From: Rubripirellula amarantea
Lineage (GTDB): Bacteria; Planctomycetota; Planctomycetia; Pirellulales; Pirellulaceae
Length of the DNA: 64,000 nucleotides
Assembly (NCBI RefSeq): GCF_007859865.1
Contig: NZ_SJPI01000002.1
Span: 640,721 to 704,720 of the forward strand
Direction of reading: 5' to 3'
The notes under the pieces were generated by a model. The model was not told the DNA's origin. It ran no database searches and was given only the letters and a program-made list of their open reading frames with translations. Positions 44,978 to 53,619 of this stretch are shown here, in pieces. The position numbers and the translations under genes are program-made. The stretch's first letter is position 1; each line of letters begins with the position of its first letter.

Positions 44978-46101
44978 TCTTGGACCGCAATCTCGACCCG
45001 GCCAGTGCGTCGACGCATCCATTGTTTGACTTCAAACCCCGTCGACCATACCGCATGCTTCAAACGCGGGAACATGGTCGGTGCGATGGCACGCACGCGG
45101 AACAGTCGACGCTGCTCGGTCGCAAAACGTTCCTTGTACTTCTCATCGCCGCGAAGGTAATCCAAGCCCACGAGATCCCGGCGATAAAGCTCGTGCAGAG
45201 CATCGATACACAACAACCGGCCTGGTTCCTGTGCCTCATAGTCGGTGTCGAAACCAGCGCTGTAGCTGTACATGATGCGGTTGGTGCCAACGATGTTCAG
45301 TTCACCACCGATCACCGTGTCCTGGTACCGTAGGTTGGCAACGTACAATTGGCCATCGGCAAAAAACTTTTGAGCCGCTTCGTGGATGAACGTTTGAAAC
45401 TTCAAGTTCGCAAAGCTGCCGGGCTGACCCGCTTCGTTCCAACGACGCTGATGCATGCGGATCACGTGATTCAAGAACACTTCGACCTCGGCCGGATTCG
45501 AAGCCACTCGCTTTTCGTACTCGTCGTTCTGTTGAAGTAGCTCGATCGAGCGACGCATCTTTCGTCGCTGAGTCTTCCCGTAATGTTTCAGATGTTCATC
45601 CCACGATGCATCGGCTGGTTTGTACCAGATGCTCATGCGTGAACTTGCGTGCAAAGCCGAACCGCCGTCTTTCAAGCCGCTCGCAAAGGCGGACATGACC
45701 GCGTCGCCTTCGACCACCCCGTCGATATCCAGAACGCTCCAACCGAACTGGGGACATGTCGCTCGCGATGCAAGCTCAAGACCCATTTGGTAGGCGATCG
45801 CTTCGCAGTGCGGGCCCGACGCCAACACCGAAACATGGTCGCTGCAGGCTTCGCCATCGCCGATCATCGAAAGCGTGCCCGTTCCGGAATCCGGGGTGCG
45901 ATAGAGTGGCAAAATGCCTTGAAGTTCGCCCTTTTCATCATGGGCGACCACGACATTGGCTTGCAAATCTTCGCCAAACGTGTCCCACCAAGCACCCAAC
46001 CAAGCAGCCTGCCGAAACGGTACTCCGCCAGCGAGTCGATCCCAGGTCACCTTATCAGCGAGCAGGGCGGCAAGATCATCGGTGATCGAAATTTGGAACA
46101 T
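44887..46101 (-). CDS. FemAB/CelD-like acyltransferase (GNAT type) with repeat-derived tail
   Basis: 404 residues, cytoplasmic. The middle shows the pattern of the CelD/FemAB-like acetyltransferase family: YGKTQRRKMRRSIELLQQ, then FADGQLYVANLRYQDTVIGGELNIVG, then MYSYSAGFDTDYEAQEPGRLLCIDALHELYRRDLVGLDYLRGDEKYKERF. Relatives act in exopolysaccharide or peptidoglycan bridge synthesis. The last 30 residues are four hexapeptide repeats of L-x-Q-A-P-x type, coded by the 18-bp array; this tail is likely recent and dispensable. Divergent from the PQQ-propeller gene. Confidence 0.8.
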   Translation of the reverse strand: MFQISITDDLAALLADKVTWDRLAGGVPFRQAAWLGAWWDTFGEDLQANVVVAHDEKGELQGILPLYRTPDSGTGTLSMIGDGEACSDHVSVLASGPHCEAIAYQMGLELASRATCPQFGWSVLDIDGVVEGDAVMSAFASGLKDGGSALHASSRMSIWYKPADASWDEHLKHYGKTQRRKMRRSIELLQQNDEYEKRVASNPAEVEVFLNHVIRMHQRRWNEAGQPGSFANLKFQTFIHEAAQKFFADGQLYVANLRYQDTVIGGELNIVGTNRIMYSYSAGFDTDYEAQEPGRLLCIDALHELYRRDLVGLDYLRGDEKYKERFATEQRRLFRVRAIAPTMFPRLKHAVWSTGFEVKQWMRRRTGRVEIAVQDPTSLGQAPTLGQAPPLEQAPPLEQAKTPG

Positions 46102-46197
46102 GTTGTGTTTTCAGGGGGACACGATCGGGGAAGCGAACTTCATCCTGAAACCTACTTTGGCCCTAAGAACGGTAACGCGTCATCTTTCATTTCCCGC

Positions 46198-46203
46198 TAT
46201 AAT
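46198..46203 (+). promoter_or_regulatory. possible -10 box
   Basis: A perfect TATAAT lies 160 bp upstream of the PQQ-propeller gene in the divergent gap. No good -35 box was found at the proper distance. Confidence 0.25.
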
Positions 46204-46363
46204 GCGAGCCCCCCGTGCTGCCCATCGCCCGCACAACCCTCACGCTCCCACCAACCTGAAGCAGCCCCCGACGTCTGTTCGCCCCCGCAGCACCCCTGAA
46301 GTGCTTGGCGGTCGGGTGAGAGGCGAATCAAGGGCCGCTCATGCCGCCTTCCCCGAGATCCCG

Positions 46364-47653
46364 ATGACGCGTTTCCCCGTTACTTTTCGATGTTCAATCG
46401 TCATCCTTGTCGCCACCGTTTCGGCGGTAATGGTGTCGAAGGTCGATGCTGACGATTCGTCCTGGACACGCTTTCATGGTCCCGAAGGCTTGGGCTATGT
46501 CGCCGGTGAATCGTTGCCCGAGGCCTTTCCCAGCGGTAAGCCAAAATGGCGAGTCGACTTAGGCAGCACCGATGTCGGATCGCCCGTCGTGTACGGGCAT
46601 TCGGTTTACTTGCTCAGCACGGACTCGGCCGCCAAAACGATTTCGCTGCAATCTCGCGACCTGGCGACCGGCCAGCAAAATTGGATCACTCGGCACGACC
46701 AAATGCCTTCGCGAACTCATTCTCGAAACACACTGGGATCCTGTACCCCGGCCGTGGACGATCAACACGTCTACTTCGCTTACGCATCGGTCGAACATAC
46801 CTGGTTGATCTGCGTGGACCACGATGGCAATGAGGTATGGAAACGAGATTTCGGCAGTTGGGTGTCCTCGCACGGCTTCGGCACCTCACCCCGTTTGATC
46901 ACCCAGGCGGACGGAACGTCGGCAGTGGTCATCCTGCTGTCGCAACAAGCCGCTGAAATGGATCCCGGTCAAACTCCAGGAACCAGCAACTTAGTCGCAG
47001 TGTCGTCGACGAGCGGCGAAACGATCTGGAACACCAAGCTCACCGCCACGCGATCATGCTACGGCACCCCCGCGACGTTTCACGATGGGCAAACCCAGCA
47101 ACTCATTGGATCCAATACAGGAGACGGGATTTTCGGAATCGACTCGGCTAACGGCAAGATGCTGTGGAATAAGAAAGTGTTCGACAAGCGATGTTGCAGC
47201 ACACCCATCGTGTTTGGTGACATCGCAATCGCCACGACCGGCAGCGGCGGTGGCGGGAATGCGTTGGTAGCCGTTCGGATTCCCAAGCAAGAAGGCGAAT
47301 CGCCGCAGCAGATCTACCGAATCGACCGCAATGCTCCTTATGTGCCCACCCCGGTGTTGAAGGAAGGACGGTTATTCATGATCGACGACAAGGGCATCGC
47401 GTCATGCGTCAGCGCCAGTGACGGTGAAGTATTTTGGAAACAGCGGATCGGTGGCAACTACAGCGCTTCGCCGATCGTCGTTGGCGACACCATGATCACG
47501 ACGAGTCTGGACGGCACGATCAGCCTGATATCCGCCAGCGAGCGATTCGAGTTACTAGGTCAACACAGCCTCGACGCCCCCATCGCCGCCACCCCCGCCT
47601 ACACCCAAGGCAACCTCCTCATCCGATCCGGCCAAGAACTCTATTGCTGGTAA
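46364..47653 (+). CDS. secreted PQQ-like beta-propeller protein (BamB-like repeats)
   Basis: 429 residues from ATG 46364, where a signal peptide starts (FPVTFRCSIVILVATVSAVMVSKVDA); the longer frame to 45956 overlaps the divergent gene and is not coding-like. Repeated propeller blades end in the typical W-x-x-x-x/LYCW pattern: LVAVSSTSGETIWNTKL, FGIDSANGKMLWNKKV, ASDGEVFWKQRIGG. No quinoprotein catalytic residues are evident, so it is probably a structural or binding protein rather than an alcohol dehydrogenase; these are very common in planctomycetes. Confidence 0.85.
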   Translation: MTRFPVTFRCSIVILVATVSAVMVSKVDADDSSWTRFHGPEGLGYVAGESLPEAFPSGKPKWRVDLGSTDVGSPVVYGHSVYLLSTDSAAKTISLQSRDLATGQQNWITRHDQMPSRTHSRNTLGSCTPAVDDQHVYFAYASVEHTWLICVDHDGNEVWKRDFGSWVSSHGFGTSPRLITQADGTSAVVILLSQQAAEMDPGQTPGTSNLVAVSSTSGETIWNTKLTATRSCYGTPATFHDGQTQQLIGSNTGDGIFGIDSANGKMLWNKKVFDKRCCSTPIVFGDIAIATTGSGGGGNALVAVRIPKQEGESPQQIYRIDRNAPYVPTPVLKEGRLFMIDDKGIASCVSASDGEVFWKQRIGGNYSASPIVVGDTMITTSLDGTISLISASERFELLGQHSLDAPIAATPAYTQGNLLIRSGQELYCW

Positions 47654-48175
47654 GGCATAAGCCAAATTCATCCCGTTTCTCCAGCCGATTCGTTGCGTAC
47701 TAGCTACACATTTGCCTCGTGACTAACCAACACTCGGATACACTCGAACCGCTGCTCCGCGACGTTCTTATAGTTGTCCGCAGCATTCGTTCGTAGCTAC
47801 CGATGACGGCAAGGCAGGGGCAGCCGAATCTGGTTCGAAGCACTGCTTCATTTTCTGTTTGCAGTTCAATCTCAGCCGGGTGTCGTGGACGAGGCTACGA
47901 GTCCCTTGTCTCCGCCAACGCTGACGGCCTTGTTGCCTTGTCCACTACCCCAAAGCTCGGTGAGGTTCAAGCTTAAGGCGTTCAGGCCGATGACGCTGCA
48001 CGGGGATTGCGCTGCCATTACCGCGGCCAGCGAGGTCGAATCGCTGGGTTAAGACATTCCTCGTTTGGGACCAACAAGCAGCACGCGGTTGCGGGATTTG
48101 CTTTAGGATGGGCGGGCGGCTTGCGGTTGGGTGAGTCGTTGTTGGGGGCCGCTTTCTTTCATGCGTTGAAATCCT
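47654..48175. other. intergenic region
   Basis: 522 bases without gene. The right third reads GCTTAAGGCGTTCAGGCC...ATTACCGCGGCC and looks like a dispersed intergenic element rather than unique sequence, but a second copy is not present in this window. No promoter identified. Confidence 0.4.
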
Positions 48176-49558
48176 ATGAATCGTTTCCTGGTTGCTGCGT
48201 TTTGCAGTGTCTTTCTGGTTGTCACGTCGGCGGCTGGTGAGGTACCGCGACGGCCGGATGTGATTGTTTATCTGGCGGACGATTTGTCGGCGGCGGACCT
48301 TTCGATCTATGGCGGAACGAGGATTGAGACTCCGGCGATCGATCGTCTGGCGGCGGATGGATTGACGTTCGATCGAGCGTTCGTTGCGAGCCCGTCTTGC
48401 GCGGTTAGCCGGGCGGCGTTGCTTACCGGGTTGATGCCAGCTCGAAACGGCGCTGAAGAAAACCACAGTTGCCCGCGGGAAGACGTTCTGCGGTTGCCAT
48501 ACGTCTTGAGCGAGCTCGGTTATCAAACTGCAGCATTTGGCAAAGTTGCTCACCGAAGTTGCGCGTCGGGATATAAGTTCGACGTGACTGATTTGAAGCA
48601 GGACATTCCTGATGTGCAGATCCGCGTGAAGAGGTTTCTTGAAAAGCGTAACGACCCGCGACCGCTGGCGTTGTTCGTCGGTGTCTCGAACCCTCATGTT
48701 CCGTGGCCTCGCGAGTCGACCGTGGATCCGGAAACGATGTCCATGCCGCCTCAATTGCTCGACACACCACGTACCCGAGTCCAGCGTTCACGTTACCTGC
48801 AGGAGGTCAAAGACCTGGACGCTTACTTGAGTGAACTTCGCGAGTTGACGGACAAGTACCTTTCAAAAGATCAGGTGTTCGTCTTTTCGAGCGATCATGG
48901 AGCTCAATTTCCGTTTGGGAAATGGACGCTGTATGACGAGGGGATTCGAGTGCCGTTGATCGTGGCCCGCGCGGGCGAGGTCAAGGCTGGATCGCGAACC
49001 GATGCGATGGTGAGTTGGATTGATCTGTTGCCGACGTTGATCGACATCGGTGGCGGTCACGTTCCCGAGAAGTTGGACGGACGATCGTTCAAAGCGGTTC
49101 TAGACGGTGAATCCGATTCTCATCGCGATCGAATCTTTACCGTGCACAGCGGTGACCGAATGATGAACGTCTATCTGAGTCGCAGTGTTCGCACGGACCG
49201 TTACAAACTGATTTGGAATCCTCACCCCGAGTTCGCATTCACGACCCACATCGATCTGCTGCGGCGAACGACTTCCGGTGACTACTTCGAAGAATGGACA
49301 CAGGCGGCGAAGACGGATGAGCACGCCGCGAAAGTGCTTGCCAGATACTACGGTCGTCCGGAATTCGAGCTGTTCGATCTGAAAAGCGATCCACACGAAC
49401 TCAACAACCTCGCAGGCAATTCCGATCTGGCTGACGTGCAGCAAAGTTTGACGTCGGAGTTAAACGCGTGGATCCAAGAGCAGGGAGATCAGCTAACCGT
49501 CTTTCACGAGCCACTGATGTTGGACTCGCCGGAAACATGGGTCGCTCGAAAACGGTAA
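48176..49558 (+). CDS. secreted sulfatase with altered formylglycine motif
   Basis: 460 residues with a signal peptide (NRFLVAAFCSVFLVVTSAAG). Metal-binding aspartates D35-D36 in LADDLSAADLSIYGG, the active-site block SPSCAVSRAALLTG (Cys75, Arg79), GKVAH, and SSDHG near residue 240 are all in the type-I sulfatase order. The motif reads C-A-V-S-R where C-x-P-x-R is the norm, so the proline that helps recognition by the formylglycine-generating enzyme is a valine. It may still be matured, or may be weak. The target should be a sulfated polysaccharide. No anaerobic maturase gene is nearby. Confidence 0.9.
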   Translation: MNRFLVAAFCSVFLVVTSAAGEVPRRPDVIVYLADDLSAADLSIYGGTRIETPAIDRLAADGLTFDRAFVASPSCAVSRAALLTGLMPARNGAEENHSCPREDVLRLPYVLSELGYQTAAFGKVAHRSCASGYKFDVTDLKQDIPDVQIRVKRFLEKRNDPRPLALFVGVSNPHVPWPRESTVDPETMSMPPQLLDTPRTRVQRSRYLQEVKDLDAYLSELRELTDKYLSKDQVFVFSSDHGAQFPFGKWTLYDEGIRVPLIVARAGEVKAGSRTDAMVSWIDLLPTLIDIGGGHVPEKLDGRSFKAVLDGESDSHRDRIFTVHSGDRMMNVYLSRSVRTDRYKLIWNPHPEFAFTTHIDLLRRTTSGDYFEEWTQAAKTDEHAAKVLARYYGRPEFELFDLKSDPHELNNLAGNSDLADVQQSLTSELNAWIQEQGDQLTVFHEPLMLDSPETWVARKR

Positions 49559-49572
49559 TGGTGTCCTTGCCG

Positions 49573-50226
49573 CTAGGACTCGTCGTCTTGGTCTAGGTTA
49601 TCGTCGATATCCTGGTCATCGAGAGGTTGTGGTATCGCCGGGTCTTCGGGGGCTCGTTTGCGAAGTTTGCGTTGCAGCGAGCGGCGGTGAATGCCCAACC
49701 GCCGAGCGGCTTCGGAGATGTTGTTGCCGCAGTCGGATAGGACTCGGTGAATGTGTTCCCACTCGTTGCGTGCCAAGCTGGGTGCCGGAAAGGCGAGTGC
49801 TCCATCGGGCACGGTGGGTTCTTCGCCTCGCACGAAGGCACCCAGGATGTCGTCGGTATCGGAAGGCTTGCTCAGGAAATTCACCGCGCCCGCACGGATC
49901 GCATCAATCGACGCCGGGATACTGCCGAAACCCGACAGCATAATGATCCGCGTGTCAGGCTTCATTTGCAGCAAACGACGCAACAGGTCCAAGCCGCTGC
50001 GGCCGGGCATTCGCAAATCAAGCACCGCCAAGTCGGTCGGACGGTGACGAAAGACCTCCACCGCTTCATCGAACGTGCCAGCGGTTTCAACGCGGAAGCC
50101 CCGTTGTTGCATTGCCAGGGCAAGACGCTCACGAAGGACGAACGTATCGTCGACCAACAGTATACTGTCGGCACCCACCATGGTGGCGTCGTAAACAGTC
50201 GTCGAAGCGTTGGTGTCGTTGTCCAC
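49573..50226 (-). CDS. RegA/ActR-like response regulator
   Basis: 217 residues. Receiver domain about 20-135 with acidic pocket D26/D27, phospho-acceptor Asp70 (AVLDLRMPG), Ser98 and Lys120. A Fis-type helix-turn-helix follows at about 168-190 (ISEAARRLGIHRRSLQRKLRKRAP), the layout of RegA/PrrA/ActR regulators. The tail is acidic (DDQDIDDNLDQDDES). It lies 286 bp downstream of the RegB-like kinase on the same strand and is its evident partner. ATG 50226 or 50181 are possible starts. Confidence 0.85.
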   Translation of the reverse strand: MDNDTNASTTVYDATMVGADSILLVDDTFVLRERLALAMQQRGFRVETAGTFDEAVEVFRHRPTDLAVLDLRMPGRSGLDLLRRLLQMKPDTRIIMLSGFGSIPASIDAIRAGAVNFLSKPSDTDDILGAFVRGEEPTVPDGALAFPAPSLARNEWEHIHRVLSDCGNNISEAARRLGIHRRSLQRKLRKRAPEDPAIPQPLDDQDIDDNLDQDDES

Positions 50227-50390
50227 TTGCAGAGCTCCTCGTCATTGGAATCGTGATCCATGACAGTCTACACGATCGGTAAGTCAAACGGAATCTATTG
50301 CGGCCGATACGAGCCAACAACGAGGCAATCGGCGGCTGGATTTCGCGAAAGTTCACGCAGACGTTCACGACCTAGCCAGCGAAGAAGCTC

Positions 50391-50470
50391 ACTGCGATGT
50401 GCGTGATGATGTTCACGGCGATACTCGTGACGATCTTCGCAACGATGCTTACGGCGATGTGGCTGACAAT
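50391..50470. repeat. 12-bp degenerate tandem array, about 6 units
   Basis: Units end in CGAT or TGAT with a conserved spacing of 12 (for example GTTCACGGCGAT, ACTCGTGACGAT, GCTTACGGCGAT). It lies between the kinase and regulator genes, 43 bp beyond the kinase stop. Confidence 0.75.
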
Positions 50471-50512
50471 CCAGGTCGTGCGGTGGCAAGTCGGTCGGAC
50501 CCACCGACATGG

Positions 50513-51874
50513 CTAGTCGTGCGATTGCGAATCTGGATCGCGTTTGAGCGGAATGGTTACCGTGGCGGTGGTGCCTTGTCCAACTTTGGAATTGAAGTTT
50601 AAGGTTCCGCCGAGTTGCGAGATCACATTGCGGGTGAGAAAGAGTCCCAGCCCGATCCCGCGACCAGGTTCTTTGGTGGTAAAGAACGGATCGCTGGCCC
50701 GATGGAGCACTTCACTGCTCATTCCGTCGCCAGAATCGACCACCGTCAACTGCAATGTCTCGTCACTGACTTGCGAGGATAGCAGCACACGGCCTTCATT
50801 GCCGCTGGCGTCTAAACCATTGTGGATCAGATTGCGAACGGCCTGGGCGACGGCTTCTTGCGGAACCCAAAGGGCGGTTGATTCAACCGCCTCGGTCCCA
50901 TCGGTGACATCCACGCGGTGGGGATCACGAATGCCTTCAAGCGTTGTATCGATCAGGTCGCCGACCGTCGTGCGGTCCCATCGCTGGGCCATCGAATCAC
51001 CGGCCGCCGATCGCATCCGCTGCAGGATTTGACGGCACATGTCCAATTGAGCGTCGATCAATCGCAGATCAGTATCGACCGATTCGGGCTTGGCAACGTC
51101 TTCGAGGTGACGCGAAAGTTCTCGCACGATGACATCAATCGTCGAAAGTGGTGTCGCGAGTTCGTGCGCGGCTCCGGCGGCCAACGTTGTTAATCCCTCG
51201 AGTCGATGCGAAGCGGCCTGTTCAGCTTGGGCGATCAGCAGTTGCCGTTCGCGTGCACGAAGTTCACCGGCGGTCCGCGTGACGAAGTACGTCACCACAC
51301 TGGCGCAAGTGGTGAACGCAAACAGCAATCCGACCCGCTGCAGATGGCTAATCGCACTGGGCATGGTTTCCACATCTAAGGGAAAGCTGAGTGCTGGGAT
51401 GGATCGAGAAAGAAACAGCAAGCACGTGTAGCCGATGACCGCGGTCGCCGTCAGAATCCAAGCAGCTCGAGGGCGGATCATCACACCGCCAACGGCGAGG
51501 TTCACGAAGTAGAAGAACGTGAACGGGTTGCCCGCGCCGCCGCTAAGGTGCAACATCAACGTCAGGGTGATCAAATCCAGGACCATCAACCCCAAAGCAA
51601 GACCGTGCCGAACGCCCGAGGATTGATCGTCTTGAAACCGGGCGTGTCGCTGGGTGGGCCAACGCAGGGTGAACCCGTAGGCCACGTTCGTGACCGCTGT
51701 TAACAACACCAACAGAAACAGCGACTGGTACGGTAGTTCCACGTCGGTGAAAACGCGAGCGGCGATGATCGTTGCGAGTTGGCCCGCAACGGCAAAGGTC
51801 CGTAGATTCAGCAGCCACGTCGACGAACCCAACGGGGCGGGGGTGATCAGCGAGAAGCGTGATGGATCAGGCAA
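50513..51874 (-). CDS. RegB/PrrB-like redox sensor histidine kinase
   Basis: 453 residues, about six membrane segments in the first 200. The loop GGAGNPF at 112-118 is the GGxxNPF quinone-binding heptapeptide of RegB. The H-box AAGAAHELATPLSTI has His237; Cys280 in DMCRQILQRM lies 43 residues further, corresponding well to the redox-active cysteine of Rhodobacter RegB. ATP-binding N (NLIHNGLDASG), G1 (DSGDGMSSEVL) and G2 (GRGIGLGLFLT) boxes follow. It should sense the quinone pool or thiol state and phosphorylate the RegA-like regulator encoded next. It has the same orientation as the upstream UVR-motif gene (109 bp gap). Confidence 0.9.
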   Translation of the reverse strand: MPDPSRFSLITPAPLGSSTWLLNLRTFAVAGQLATIIAARVFTDVELPYQSLFLLVLLTAVTNVAYGFTLRWPTQRHARFQDDQSSGVRHGLALGLMVLDLITLTLMLHLSGGAGNPFTFFYFVNLAVGGVMIRPRAAWILTATAVIGYTCLLFLSRSIPALSFPLDVETMPSAISHLQRVGLLFAFTTCASVVTYFVTRTAGELRARERQLLIAQAEQAASHRLEGLTTLAAGAAHELATPLSTIDVIVRELSRHLEDVAKPESVDTDLRLIDAQLDMCRQILQRMRSAAGDSMAQRWDRTTVGDLIDTTLEGIRDPHRVDVTDGTEAVESTALWVPQEAVAQAVRNLIHNGLDASGNEGRVLLSSQVSDETLQLTVVDSGDGMSSEVLHRASDPFFTTKEPGRGIGLGLFLTRNVISQLGGTLNFNSKVGQGTTATVTIPLKRDPDSQSHD

Positions 51875-51983
51875 GAGCAGCGACTAGGGGGAAGGGCTAC
51901 GAAGAGCGAGACCGCAGCAAATCAGTACGGCAAACCAATACGGCGAATCATTACAGCAAAGCGAACCGCGATGCCCGCGCCGA

Positions 51984-52730
51984 CTAGTTTTCGTGCCGAC
52001 GGCTAAGTTCGTCGCGAAGTTGGGCGGCGAGTTCGTATTGTTCGTGCTCGACCGCTTCGGCGAGTTTTTCCTTTAGCGTTTGCCCGACGTGGTATTCGGT
52101 TCGCAGCGATTCGCGAAGGTCGACCAAACGCGTGACCAGTTCGTCTTCGTCGAAGTGTTCTTCGGCTTCGTGTTTGATGAAAAACGCGCGCATGATTTCC
52201 AGTCCAGCGTTAATCGCTTGAACGGCATCTTCGGCGGTCTCGCCGTCTTCCTCTTCCAAGTGCCCGAGCGCATCGGCTTGCGTACGATGGAACAGCACAA
52301 ATGGTCGATATTGTTCGTGCGATTGAGACCATTCTTCGTCGGGACTCATGACACTCGATAAGTCCATCAAGCGAAGCGTGTGATCGGCGTCCATCACCGC
52401 GCGGTTGTAATACTGGAGCCGCAACCAGCAAATTCGTCGGTGGTAGAACTGCATGAATTCGCGATCGACTTCGCCGCACTCGTCTTCGGTCAAGACGTAA
52501 GCGGGATCGTTCAGGTGAACGTGTTGCAGTTTCTCGAGCATCGATTCATGCTCGTCGATCGATTCCCCGTCGGGACGCCCGGTCGTTTCAAGTTGCAGGA
52601 TTCCCATGTCGACTCGCATCTGCAAGACGTCTCGACCATCTTTGCCCTTGGTCATGCGGACATTCAGGGTTTCGGGGTCGAACTTCCACTTTGCCAGCAA
52701 GTCGTCGATATGGGGATGTCGTTTCATCAA
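51984..52730 (-). CDS. UVR-motif protein of unknown function
   Basis: 248 residues, soluble and acidic. Residues about 215-246 form a UVR helix pair (LKEKLAEAVEHEQYELAAQLRDEL), the motif by which UvrB and UvrC meet and which also occurs in McsA and Clp proteins. The rest is not recognisable; an early block reads DPETLNVRMTKGKDGRDVLQMRVDMGILQLE. It is conserved in planctomycetes as far as I recall. Upstream of the RegB-like kinase and possibly cotranscribed. Its function could be a stress-linked adaptor; this is a guess. Confidence 0.7.
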   Translation of the reverse strand: MMKRHPHIDDLLAKWKFDPETLNVRMTKGKDGRDVLQMRVDMGILQLETTGRPDGESIDEHESMLEKLQHVHLNDPAYVLTEDECGEVDREFMQFYHRRICWLRLQYYNRAVMDADHTLRLMDLSSVMSPDEEWSQSHEQYRPFVLFHRTQADALGHLEEEDGETAEDAVQAINAGLEIMRAFFIKHEAEEHFDEDELVTRLVDLRESLRTEYHVGQTLKEKLAEAVEHEQYELAAQLRDELSRRHEN

Positions 52731-53139
52731 TCCGTTCGTCTGCTATGAAAAGATAAGTCAGGAAATAGTTTGCTCGTCCTGAGCGAAAAACAACTCAGCT
52801 ATCCGCGCTGTCCGGTTCGCTAGGCTGCTGTGTTCGTCAAATCAAAGTTCGTTTCGTTCACCCGCCGGATAAGTTCACCTAGTTCACCCGCGTATCAAAG
52901 TCACTTGGGTATCAAGTTCACCCGCGTATCAAGTTCGCCAGCGAGCCTTGGTCCGATTCGTACGAGCATTCAATCGCACTCACCCCAATCTAAAGGTACT
53001 TTGCCGAGCGACTTGGTGTGAACAGGATTCCAAAAAACGGCTGACAGGTTACGAGCAGTTTTGCCAAAGGCAGCGATTCCAAGGAGTATAACAACCAATT
53101 ATAGCAGCCACGAATTGAACGTGAAGCATTGGCAATTCC
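52731..53139. other. intergenic region with tandem array
   Basis: 409 bases between the UVR-motif gene and arfB. Apart from the array at 52846-52940 there is nothing I can name; no arfB terminator was identified. Confidence 0.5.
52846..52940. repeat. 17-bp degenerate tandem array
   Basis: GTTCACCCGCGTATCAA-type units, two of them complete and several shortened or diverged. Confidence 0.75.
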
Positions 53140-53568
53140 TCACTCGCTTTTCCACGAACCGCCTCGGCCTTGCTTCTTTTGGCTGTTCTGTTTTTTTTGG
53201 TCCAAACGCCGCCGCTGACTTCCCTTGGTGGGACGAGTTTTCTTGCGTTTGATGGGTGCCGATTGGCACTCTAGCAACAAGTCAACGAGTTTTTGACGAA
53301 CGTCCGCCAAATTGCGAACTTGATCCCGATACTTTTCGCTCTGCAGCACGACCTCGCCGGCTTTGTTGATGCGATTGGAATGGCGAGACAAAAAGCGACG
53401 TCGCCAATGTTCGTCCATTTCTTCGCATTGCTCGACGGACCACTTCAGCGTGACTTTGGAGTTCACCTTGTTAACGTTTTGACCGCCCGGGCCTCCGCTG
53501 CGTGCCGCGGACCAAGAAAGTTGTGCCGCCGGAATGGTCAGTCGCGAATTGATGAAGAGATCTTCCAT
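53140..53568 (-). CDS. arfB: ArfB-like alternative ribosome-rescue hydrolase
   Basis: 142 residues. The release-factor catalytic motif GGQ (28-30) is in SAARSGGPGGQNVNKVNSKV, and the C-terminal tail is strongly basic (RKKTRPTKGSQRRRLDQKKQNSQKKQGR), which in ArfB (YaeJ) enters the empty mRNA channel. Size and lack of a codon-recognition domain separate it from RF1/RF2. It frees nascent chains from stalled ribosomes. It follows the glycosyltransferase gene by 51 bp on the same strand. Confidence 0.9.
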   Translation of the reverse strand: MEDLFINSRLTIPAAQLSWSAARSGGPGGQNVNKVNSKVTLKWSVEQCEEMDEHWRRRFLSRHSNRINKAGEVVLQSEKYRDQVRNLADVRQKLVDLLLECQSAPIKRKKTRPTKGSQRRRLDQKKQNSQKKQGRGGSWKSE

Positions 53569-53619
53569 GATGCTTCGTGAACGTCAGTCGTGCCGGTGGG
53601 TTGTGATTGAGACGCGGCG

